From: Actinomycetota bacterium
GTDB taxonomy: Bacteria; Actinomycetota; Actinomycetes; Actinomycetales; Actinomycetaceae
DNA: 5,343 nucleotides
Reading direction: 5' to 3'
Assembly: GCA_019425105.1 (NCBI GenBank)
Contig: JAHYYD010000048.1
Coordinates: 1 to 5,343 of the forward strand
Below are positions 1 through 5,343 of this stretch, piece by piece. Numbering within the stretch: the first letter of the stretch is position 1; each line of letters starts with the position of its first letter. The translations under genes and the position numbers were made by a program. Below the pieces are notes generated by a model. It had not been told where the DNA came from, did not search any database, and worked only from the letters and a program-made list of their open reading frames with translations.

Positions 1-836
1 GCGTCTTCGCGCTGATTGCCCTCGCGCTGTTCCTCACGCGCTGGCAGCTCCTGCGCCTGCGTAAGATCCGCGAAGCCCGTATCGAAGAGCGCCGTAAAGC
101 GGATTCCCTGGAGACTTCTTCGATTAACTCCGCGGCTGTCGCGGAGCGTATCGCTGCCGCCCGTGACTCGGCTCCCGTTTCGGCTCCCGTCAAGGACACT
201 GAGGCCGTCGATGAGGCCGATTCCTCGAAGGATTCTGCTGCCTCCGCTCCCGATGAGAAGCAAGCCGAGGAGAAGGCGCAGTGGGGTGCGGCCGCGTACA
301 CGCCGACTGTGGCCGAACCCGCAGTTGATGCCCCCGTGGAAGAGCAGCCCTCGCAGGAGGAGCCCGTCGTTGACGAGCCCTCTCAGGCCGCCAGCAGTAC
401 CGCCGAAGAGAGTGCGCCTGCCGTCGAAGAAAACTCCGGCAAGCCCGCAGCCGAGTCGGTGCCTCAGGACGAGTACGTTCCCGATCCGCTCACGGATACG
501 TTTGAGCGTCGCGGACGCCACGGCCTCGACAATGGGCCGATCGATCAGGATCCGCCCGAGCGTGCCACGACCGATACCGGTGTCATCGACCTGTCCGGCA
601 TTCGTGGCGGTCGCACGCTTCCCTCGCGTCGCGCGCTGCGCGAGGCCCGCAACAACGGTGAGCAGACCGTTGTCGTCGATGGCCAGGAATTCAACACCGG
701 CCTGATCCCGGTCACGCGTCCTCGCGCGGCCGAGCCTGCCGCTCCGACCTCGGCACCCGATGACGATGCGTCGAAGACCGGCGGCTGGACCTCGATCATG
801 TCCGGTTGGCTCAAAGACCGCGAGGAAGGCAAATGA
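1..836 (+). CDS. Membrane-anchored protein with long acidic disordered tail (5' partial)
   Basis: The reading frame is open from the left edge (first full codon at 3) to a TGA at 834-836, giving 277 visible residues; the true start lies outside the window. The visible part opens with a hydrophobic stretch (VFALIALALFL), the end of a membrane helix. A basic segment follows (RWQLLRLRKIREARIEERRK), which by the positive-inside rule would face the cytoplasm. Residues about 40-180 are low-complexity and rich in Ala, Pro, Ser, Glu and Asp, so probably disordered. The last 100 residues are less biased and carry short ordered-looking patches such as GVIDLSGIRGGR, LPSRRALREARNNG and TGLIPVTRP. No enzymatic domain is visible. 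I do not recognise the family. The stop overlaps the start of the downstream lipoprotein gene, so the two are probably co-translated and may act together at the envelope. Coding is well supported by codon bias and by the tight junction; function is unknown. Confidence 0.8.
   Translation, partial: VFALIALALFLTRWQLLRLRKIREARIEERRKADSLETSSINSAAVAERIAAARDSAPVSAPVKDTEAVDEADSSKDSAASAPDEKQAEEKAQWGAAAYTPTVAEPAVDAPVEEQPSQEEPVVDEPSQAASSTAEESAPAVEENSGKPAAESVPQDEYVPDPLTDTFERRGRHGLDNGPIDQDPPERATTDTGVIDLSGIRGGRTLPSRRALREARNNGEQTVVVDGQEFNTGLIPVTRPRAAEPAAPTSAPDDDASKTGGWTSIMSGWLKDREEGK
823..829 (+). promoter_or_regulatory. Ribosome binding site of the lipoprotein gene
   Basis: The purine-rich AGGAAGG lies inside the last codons of the upstream gene, a few bases before the tandem ATGATG at 833-838. 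Its position supports a start at 833 or 836 rather than the longer in-frame start at 806, and fits translational coupling with the upstream gene. Confidence 0.6.
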
Positions 837-1834
837 TGAAGAGACGGACCGCAGCGGTAGCGACCGCCGCCCTCCTGATGGCATCGACGCTCGGGCTGAG
901 CGCATGCTCCAACGAGATCGTCGCCCAGTCGGGCGAGGAGACGCAGAGCGCCGCGAACCTGGACCTCGAGCGCATCTCCTCCGTCCTCGGCGCGACGGGC
1001 AGTGCCATGACGACCGCAGACGCGTCGCTGAACGCACAGGATCTGTCGGGCCGCGTCGCCCACGGTGCGCTGGCCTACCGTACGGCGCAGTACGCGCTGG
1101 CCACTGCCTCGGGCCAGGCCCCGCAGGCCCTGGACTTTACCCCGGCATCCCTGGCGATCACGAATTCTGATTCGTGGCCGCGCGCGATCTTCAACATCTC
1201 TGCGTCCTCCACGACGGCGCTGCCCGTCCTGCAGGTGTTCGTGCAGGATTCAGCGCGCTCGGACTACCAGTTGACGAACTACGCGCGCCTCCTCGGTGGC
1301 ACGCAGCTGACCCTGCCCCCCGTGGGCACGGGCTCGGCCTACGTCACTGGTGACTCTGAGGGATTCGTCGTGAGTCCGCAGGCCGCTCTGTCGCAGTACA
1401 TCACGATGCTGAACTCGGGCAGCCAGGACACGTCGCAGTTCCCCGCAGACGACTTCACGAAGACGTACCTGACGGGTATCAGTGACCTGAACTCGTCGGT
1501 GAGTGCCGCAGGCTCCGTGACCGCCGCGGCGACCGCGACGGACTACCCGATCTCGGGACTGGTGCTGCAGGATGGTTCGGCCCTCGTCGCCGCCAACTTC
1601 AAGTACACGCTGACCTACCAGCGTACCGTCGCGGGCGCGACGATGAACCTGGGTGGAAAGACCGCGACGATGAGCTCTGGCGGCACGACGGTGGAGGGCA
1701 CGGCGACCGCGGATTACCTGGCGACCGTCCTCATGCGCATCCCTTCGAAGACTGCCGGTGGAACCCCCCAGGTCGTCGGCGGCGAGTACACGATCGTGTC
1801 CGTGGCGCTGGATCCTTCCTCCAGCCCGGGCTGA
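833..1834 (+). CDS. Secreted lipoprotein of unknown function
   Basis: The product is 333 residues and begins MMKRR, followed by a hydrophobic core and the lipobox LSAC. This is a type II signal peptide, with Cys25 the predicted lipidated residue and the only cysteine in the protein, so it should be anchored to the outer face of the cytoplasmic membrane. The mature part is rich in Ser, Thr, Ala and Gly. It looks like one beta-rich extracellular domain, with alternating hydrophobic stretches such as ALPVLQVFVQ near residue 128 and GEYTIVSVAL near the C-terminus. No catalytic motif is recognisable. It may belong to one of the uncharacterised actinobacterial lipoprotein families, but I cannot name one. 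The start at 833 forms an ATGA overlap with the upstream stop. ATG 836 is an equally possible start, since AGGA at 823-826 lies 6 or 9 bases upstream. A longer in-frame start at 806 would put charged residues before the signal peptide and is unlikely. Confidence 0.85.
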   Translation: MMKRRTAAVATAALLMASTLGLSACSNEIVAQSGEETQSAANLDLERISSVLGATGSAMTTADASLNAQDLSGRVAHGALAYRTAQYALATASGQAPQALDFTPASLAITNSDSWPRAIFNISASSTTALPVLQVFVQDSARSDYQLTNYARLLGGTQLTLPPVGTGSAYVTGDSEGFVVSPQAALSQYITMLNSGSQDTSQFPADDFTKTYLTGISDLNSSVSAAGSVTAAATATDYPISGLVLQDGSALVAANFKYTLTYQRTVAGATMNLGGKTATMSSGGTTVEGTATADYLATVLMRIPSKTAGGTPQVVGGEYTIVSVALDPSSSPG

Positions 1835-1854
1835 TTTTCACCCACAGCGCACAT

Positions 1855-1887
1855 GTCGTCCCCGTGGCTTTGAGTCGCGGGGACGAC
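1855..1887 (+). terminator. GC-rich stem-loop after the lipoprotein gene, probable terminator
   Basis: GTCGTCCCCG (1855-1864) and CGGGGACGAC (1878-1887) are perfect inverted copies. The 10-bp stem can be extended inward by a T-G wobble and a G-C pair, leaving a loop of about 9 bases. It starts 20 bases after the lipoprotein stop. No clear T-run follows (the next bases are GCATATCATCGTT), as is common for actinobacterial terminators. It probably ends the upstream transcript. It could instead be an operator or an mRNA-stabilising hairpin. Confidence 0.5.
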
Positions 1888-1896
1888 GCATATCAT
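1870..1896 (+). promoter_or_regulatory. Possible promoter of the thioredoxin-like gene
   Basis: TTGAGT (1870-1875) resembles a -35 box and TATCAT (1891-1896) a -10 box, separated by 15 bases, which is shorter than ideal. An AT-richer stretch (TTGATAGAAATA, about 1899-1910) follows and offers an alternative -10. This is the most AT-rich part of the gap before the gene at 1934. The -35 candidate falls in and next to the loop of the stem-loop at 1855-1887. The evidence is a motif match only. Confidence 0.3.
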
Positions 1897-1933
1897 CGTT
1901 GATAGAAATACTTCAGCCACGAAGAGGACCATC

Positions 1934-2836
1934 ATGACCACGCCTGACCACCGTCCCACATCCGAGGCGACGCCCATGCCCGCAGACTCGCACGGAGCCG
2001 TCGACCTGTCGGCCCGCCAGAGTGCTCCCGGCGCCGCGCAGGAGAGCGCTCCGGCAGCGGGGGAGGGCCTGCACATCCCGTTGATCACCACCACGGACGA
2101 GGAGAACTTCCAGGACGTCATGTCCACCTCGCAGGCCGTGCCGGTCATCATGGTCATGTGGTCGCCGCGTTCGCTCGAGTCCAAGCCCACCCTGGCCATG
2201 CTCGAAGAGATCGCGCGTGAGAACGCGGGCAAGTTCCAGCTGGTCGAGGTTGATATCGACAAGGCTCCCGCGATCGCTCAGGCCTTCCAGATTCAGGGCG
2301 TGCCCACGGTGGTCGCTCTCGTGGGTGGGCGTCCCGTTCCCCTGTTCCAGGGCGGCGCCGCGAAGGAGCAGGTGCTCCCCGTCATTTCGCAGGTCCTCGA
2401 TGCTGCCACGCAGATGGGCGTCACGGCGCGCATCGCCGTGGCCGCCGAAGATACGGTCGCTCCGACTCCGCCCGAGCACGAGGCCCCTCTGGCCGCCGAG
2501 GCCGCCGGCAACCTCGACGAGGCCATCGCGGGTTGGGAGAAGGTTATCGAGCTGAATCCCCGTGACGAGGACGCGAAGTCTCACCTGTCCCGCGTGCGCC
2601 TGGCGGCTCGCAGTGCCACAGCCGACACCACAGACCCCGCGGCCCGTGCGGATGCGCTGTTCGCCGCGGGCGACGCTGCCGGAGCCTTTGACGTGCTGCT
2701 TGACCTGCTGGCCGCCTCCACGGATGCCGAGGAGCGCGACGCGCTGCGCCTGCGCCTCCTGGATCTCTTCCGTGTTGCGGGTTCAACCCCGGAGGTCTCC
2801 AAGGCACGTACGCGCCTGGCGATGCTCCTCATGTGA
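1934..2836 (+). CDS. Cysteine-free thioredoxin-fold/TPR protein, YbbN/CnoX-like
   Basis: This 300-residue protein has three parts. Residues 1-45 are a polar, Pro/Ala-rich and probably disordered leader. Residues about 46-160 form a thioredoxin fold: the strand VPVIMVMW, the active-site loop position, the strand FQLVEVDID, then GVPTVVAL with the conserved cis-proline at 124. Residues about 183-300 are helical and TPR-like, including AGNLDEAIAGWEKVIELNP and a C-terminal segment typical of YbbN/CnoX proteins. In this family the protein acts as a cytoplasmic chaperone/holdase, in E. coli linked to GroEL. The usual CxxC is replaced by W76-S-P-R-S80, and the whole protein has no cysteine, so thiol-disulfide exchange is excluded; a holdase or scaffold role is inferred. 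The start is supported by GAGGA at 1924-1928, five bases upstream. Family assignment is firm, and the cellular role here is inference. The gene converges on glgB. Confidence 0.88.
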   Translation: MTTPDHRPTSEATPMPADSHGAVDLSARQSAPGAAQESAPAAGEGLHIPLITTTDEENFQDVMSTSQAVPVIMVMWSPRSLESKPTLAMLEEIARENAGKFQLVEVDIDKAPAIAQAFQIQGVPTVVALVGGRPVPLFQGGAAKEQVLPVISQVLDAATQMGVTARIAVAAEDTVAPTPPEHEAPLAAEAAGNLDEAIAGWEKVIELNPRDEDAKSHLSRVRLAARSATADTTDPAARADALFAAGDAAGAFDVLLDLLAASTDAEERDALRLRLLDLFRVAGSTPEVSKARTRLAMLLM

Positions 2837-2840
2837 TACT
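2832..2840 (+). promoter_or_regulatory. Possible extended -10 promoter element before the small membrane protein gene
   Basis: TGTGATACT reads as an extended -10 (TG, one base, then GATACT, one mismatch from TATACT). It overlaps the stop codon of the thioredoxin-like gene and the left arm of the inverted repeat at 2838-2859. No good -35 box is visible 16-18 bases upstream. If it is real, the small gene has its own promoter and the palindrome lies where a repressor could block it. Confidence 0.3.
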
Positions 2841-2859
2841 GTGCGTTCACACGCACAGT
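2838..2859 (+). repeat. Perfect 9-bp inverted repeat between two genes
   Basis: ACTGTGCGT (2838-2846) and ACGCACAGT (2851-2859) are exact inverted copies around a TCAC spacer. The repeat starts one base after the stop codon of the thioredoxin-like gene and ends six bases before the Shine-Dalgarno site of the small membrane protein gene. No T-run follows, so a simple intrinsic terminator is doubtful. It could be a dimeric repressor's operator, an attenuating hairpin, or a processing or stabilising stem-loop in a two-gene mRNA. Confidence 0.6.
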
Positions 2860-2879
2860 TGCGGAAAGGGGCCGTCATC

Positions 2880-3053
2880 ATGGCTGCATGGATCATCGTC
2901 GCTCTCGTGTTCGTCTGCGTCGTCGTGTGGTACGGATGGCATTCCACGCACAACGAACTGACGAAGAAGATCGACCGGGAGCCCGACCCGGAGGCTCGGC
3001 GCGAACTGATCAAGCTGCAGGGACAGATAGACCGGGGCAGGGCGGGTTTCTAA
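2880..3053 (+). CDS. Small single-pass membrane protein of unknown function (57 residues)
   Basis: The ATG at 2880 is preceded by AAAGGGG (2865-2871), eight bases upstream, a good Shine-Dalgarno site, and the ORF ends at TAA 3051-3053. The product begins with one hydrophobic helix (residues about 3-20, WIIVALVFVCVVVWYGW). A charged helical tail of about 37 residues follows, rich in Lys, Arg, Glu and Asp, including TKKIDREPDPEARRELIKLQ. With the charges after the helix, the tail is probably cytoplasmic, and no cleavable signal peptide is apparent. No catalytic motif is present and I do not recognise a family. It could be a small regulatory or scaffolding membrane protein. The same frame is open much further upstream inside the thioredoxin-like gene, but that stretch is an Arg/Pro-rich shadow and the RBS-supported start is preferred. 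It may share a transcript with the preceding gene. Confidence 0.72.
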   Translation: MAAWIIVALVFVCVVVWYGWHSTHNELTKKIDREPDPEARRELIKLQGQIDRGRAGF

Positions 3054-3104
3054 GGATCGCCCGCGTACACGGTCGCGCGCCGCAGCCGCACCGAGCAGAC
3101 AACG

Positions 3105-3142
3105 AACGAGGCCGGAGCAGGAAACCCTGCCCCGGCCTCGTT
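3105..3142. terminator. Strong bidirectional stem-loop between convergent genes
   Basis: AACGAGGCCGG (3105-3115) pairs exactly with CCGGCCTCGTT (3132-3142). After one A/C mismatch, GCAGG (3117-3121) pairs with CCTGC (3126-3130) around a four-base loop, giving 16 pairs in total. The structure lies 51 bases after the small membrane protein stop and 16 bases from the glgB stop on the other strand. The A/T pairs at its base give short T-rich sequence on both strands, weak on the plus side. The position between convergent genes fits a shared terminator. Confidence 0.8.
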
Positions 3143-3158
3143 GTACAAGCCTACGGCG

Positions 3159-5343
3159 TCAGCGCACCTGCGAGGCAGGCACCAGCCACACGGCACCCAG
3201 CGGCGGCACGCGCAGAGACACGGAAACCGGACGACCGTTCCACGGGGTGTCCTCGGCGGTGATGGTACCGACGTTGACCACGCCCGAGCCACCGAACTCC
3301 TCGGCGTCCGTGTTGAGGATCTCGACCCACTCGCCGCCGAACGGCAGGCCCACGCGGTAGCCCTCGTGCGGGTTTCCAGCGAAGTTTGAGATGCACACGA
3401 CGACCTCGCGGTTGCCCGCATCGTCCGATCCCTTACGCAGGTAGGAGATCAGGTTGTGGTCGCCGTCCGAGGCGTCGATCCACTCGAAGCCCGTGTAGTC
3501 GTCGTCCCACATGGCGGGGGAGGAGGCGTAGATCGCGTTGAGGCGCTCCACAAGAGCTGCGACGCCGGCGTGGCCCTCCTGATCCAGCAGCCACCAGTCG
3601 AGGGAGTAGGACTCGTTCCACTCCTGCTCCTGGCCGATCTCCTGACCCATGAAGAGGAGCTGCTTGCCCGGGTGGCTCCACTGGTAGGCGTACAGGGAAC
3701 GCAGGCCAGCCAGGCGCTGCCACTTGTCGCCGGGCATCTTCGAGATCAGTGAGCCCTTGCCGTGCACGACCTCGTCGTGCGAGAGCGGGAGCACGTAGTT
3801 CTCGGAGAAGGCGTAGACCAGGGAGAACGTGAGCTCGCCGTGGTGCCAGCGGCGGTTGACCGGATCCTCGCTGAGGTAGCGCAGCGTGTCGTTCATCCAG
3901 CCCATGTTCCACTTCATGCCGTAGCCGAGGCCACCGCCGGACGTCGGGGCGGTCACGCCAGGCCACGCCGTAGACTCCTCGGCGATCATGACGATGCCGG
4001 GGTGACGACGGTACGCTGTCGCGTTTGCTTCCTGGATGAACTCGATAGCCTCCAGGTTCTCGCGGCCACCGTACTGGTTGGGACGCCACTGGCCGTCCTT
4101 GCGCGAGTAGTCCAGGTACAGCATCGAGGCCACGGCGTCGACGCGCAGGCCGTCGATGTGGAAGTCCTCGAGCCAGTACAGGGCGTTGGCGACCAGGAAG
4201 TTACGCACCTCGCGGCGACCGAAGTTGAAGACGTAGGTGCCCCAGTCGGGGTGCTCGCCGCGCAGCGGGTCCGGATCCTCGTACAGCGGGGTGCCGTCGA
4301 AGCGGGCCAGCGCGAAGTCGTCCTTCGGGAAGTGGGCGGGAACCCAGTCGAGGATGACGCCGATGCCCGCGCGGTGGAAGGCATCCACGAGGTAGCGGAA
4401 GTCATCCGGTGTGCCGTAGCGCGAGGTGGGGGCGTAGTAGGAGGTCACCTGGTAGCCCCACGAGCCGCCGAAGGGGTGCTCAGCCAGGGGCATGAACTCC
4501 ACGTGCGTGAAGCCCATCTGCTTGACGTAGGGGACTAGTTCGTCGGCCAGTTCGCGGTAGCCCAGGCCCTGGCGCCACGAGCCCGCGTGGACCTCGTAGA
4601 TGGACATCGGGCCGGTGTGGACGTTGCGGTCCTTACGGGTGGACATCCACTCCTGGTCGGTCCACTCGTGGAAGTAGTCGGTGACGACCGAGGCGGTGGC
4701 CGGTGGAATCTCGGTGGCGCGGGCCAGCGGGTCGGCCTTCTGGAACCAGTTGCCGCCGGGGCCCTGGATCTCGAACTTATAGCGCGCACCCACGCCGACC
4801 TCGGGAATGAAGAGCTCCCACACGCCGGAAGAACCCAGCGAACGCATGGAGGTCTGCGTGCCGTCCCAGTAGTTGAATTCGCCGACGACGCGCACGGCGC
4901 GTGCGTTGGGGGCCCACACCGCGAAGGCAGTGCCGGTTGTCTCACCGAGCTCGTCGGTGTAGGTCTTCACGTGAGCGCCCAGGACGTTCCAGAGGTTCTC
5001 GTGACGGCCCTCGGAGATCAGGTAGGTGTCCATCTCGCCCAGCGTGGGCAGGTAACGGTAGGGGTCGTCGCGCACGATGGTCTCATCGCCGTAGGTGACG
5101 GACATGCGGTAGGCGGGAATCTCCTTGTCGGGCAGGGCCGCGACCCAGATGCCGCCGCGCTCGTGGGATGCAGCGTAGGCACCCGTCGGCGTGATGATGT
5201 CGACCGCGTCGGCCAGGTGCGCGACGACACGGATGGTGACGCCGTCGTCGCCAAGGTGGGCGCCCAGCACGGAGTGGGGCGAGTAGTAGGAGCCTGAGGC
5301 AACGGCGTCGAGGATGTCGTCATTGACCGGGATCGGCGTAAGT
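3159..5343 (-). CDS. glgB: 1,4-alpha-glucan branching enzyme GlgB (5' partial)
   Basis: GlgB (EC 2.4.1.18) cuts alpha-1,4 glucan chains and re-attaches the piece by an alpha-1,6 bond, making branches in cytoplasmic glycogen. The frame is open from the right edge to the TGA at 3159-3161, giving 727 visible residues. Numbering from the in-frame GTG at 5270: an N-terminal beta domain (about 1-95), a CBM48 domain (about 105-200, including [20 protein letters not shown]), the GH13 barrel (about 220-590) and a C-terminal beta domain to 703. All GH13 motifs are intact: DWVPAHF, GLRVDAV with nucleophile Asp378, IAEES with acid/base Glu431, and [10 protein letters not shown] with Asp499. Their spacing equals that of E. 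coli D405/E458/D526. GTG 5270 is not the real start: the 24 in-frame codons before it encode family-like sequence (SGSYYSPHS before LGAH), so the start lies beyond the window. Length and motifs indicate a full, active enzyme. The upstream neighbour and promoter cannot be seen. Confidence 0.97.
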   Translation of the reverse strand, partial: LTPIPVNDDILDAVASGSYYSPHSVLGAHLGDDGVTIRVVAHLADAVDIITPTGAYAASHERGGIWVAALPDKEIPAYRMSVTYGDETIVRDDPYRYLPTLGEMDTYLISEGRHENLWNVLGAHVKTYTDELGETTGTAFAVWAPNARAVRVVGEFNYWDGTQTSMRSLGSSGVWELFIPEVGVGARYKFEIQGPGGNWFQKADPLARATEIPPATASVVTDYFHEWTDQEWMSTRKDRNVHTGPMSIYEVHAGSWRQGLGYRELADELVPYVKQMGFTHVEFMPLAEHPFGGSWGYQVTSYYAPTSRYGTPDDFRYLVDAFHRAGIGVILDWVPAHFPKDDFALARFDGTPLYEDPDPLRGEHPDWGTYVFNFGRREVRNFLVANALYWLEDFHIDGLRVDAVASMLYLDYSRKDGQWRPNQYGGRENLEAIEFIQEANATAYRRHPGIVMIAEESTAWPGVTAPTSGGGLGYGMKWNMGWMNDTLRYLSEDPVNRRWHHGELTFSLVYAFSENYVLPLSHDEVVHGKGSLISKMPGDKWQRLAGLRSLYAYQWSHPGKQLLFMGQEIGQEQEWNESYSLDWWLLDQEGHAGVAALVERLNAIYASSPAMWDDDYTGFEWIDASDGDHNLISYLRKGSDDAGNREVVVCISNFAGNPHEGYRVGLPFGGEWVEILNTDAEEFGGSGVVNVGTITAEDTPWNGRPVSVSLRVPPLGAVWLVPASQVR

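Noticed and set aside
320..410. Possible tandem protein repeat (EEQPSQEEPVVDEPSQ)
   Set aside because: The similarity is short and imperfect, and composition bias of the acidic tail explains it without a true repeat array.
16..705. 229-codon plus-strand frame overlapping the first gene
   Set aside because: The product is dominated by Arg, Pro and Ser, typical of an off-frame reading of GC-rich DNA. The frame ending at 836 has sensible composition and a coupled junction.
545..1063. 172-codon minus-strand frame across the junction of the first two genes
   Set aside because: It spans two well-supported plus-strand genes and their overlap, with no RBS or domain of its own.
1913..2584. 223-codon minus-strand frame opposite the thioredoxin-like gene
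   Set aside because: The opposite strand encodes a recognisable thioredoxin/TPR protein, while this frame gives Arg/Gly/His/Leu-rich sequence with no motif.
3762..4538. 258-codon open frame on the plus strand inside glgB
   Set aside because: It is antisense to the catalytic core of a clear GlgB. Its composition (Val, Glu, Arg, His, Gly runs) is what GC-rich antisense codons give, and it has no RBS or known domain.
3159..5270. GTG at 5270 as the glgB start
   Set aside because: The frame stays open to the window edge, and the 24 extra codons encode family-typical GlgB sequence, so a start at 5270 would cut off the conserved N-terminus.
4587..5297. 236-codon open frame on the plus strand opposite the glgB 5' part
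   Set aside because: It is antisense to the N1 and CBM48 domains of GlgB. The Val/Gly/Asp/His-rich product looks like a reverse-frame artefact.

Overview
The window is GC-rich, densely coding DNA with short gaps, strong G/C third-position bias, clear Shine-Dalgarno sites and actinobacterial-type proteins. The glycogen branching enzyme looks like the GlgB family of Mycobacterium and Actinomyces relatives. A high-GC Gram-positive actinobacterium is very likely. A member of the Actinomycetaceae (Actinomyces/Schaalia-like) is my best guess, but the sequence alone does not settle the genus.

Layout. Four genes run left to right and one long gene runs right to left from the right edge. (1) At positions 1-836 is the 3' part of a gene for a membrane-anchored protein with a long acidic, Pro/Ala/Ser/Glu-rich and probably disordered tail. 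(2) Its stop overlaps the start of a secreted lipoprotein gene (833-1834) in an ATGA arrangement, so the two are probably translationally coupled. A hairpin and a possible promoter fill the 99-base gap that follows. (3) At 1934-2836 is a thioredoxin-fold protein with a C-terminal TPR-like region (YbbN/CnoX type). It contains no cysteine at all. (4) After a 43-base gap holding a perfect 9-bp inverted repeat comes a 57-residue single-pass membrane protein (2880-3053). (5) A strong GC-rich stem-loop, probably a bidirectional terminator, separates it from glgB. That gene is on the minus strand, with its stop at 3159, and it runs off the right edge without a visible start codon.

How they fit together. 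The first two genes look like a cell-envelope pair of unknown function. The thioredoxin/TPR protein is probably a chaperone-like holdase or scaffold and not a redox enzyme. GlgB makes the alpha-1,6 branches of glycogen or related alpha-glucan. A YbbN-like gene convergent with and near glgB is also known from Mycobacterium tuberculosis (Rv1324 and Rv1326c), so this looks like an old actinobacterial neighbourhood, though no functional link is shown. I saw no mobile element, CRISPR array, tRNA or rRNA, and no convincing new biological system. The most notable points are the cysteine-free thioredoxin fold and the small structured intergenic regions.
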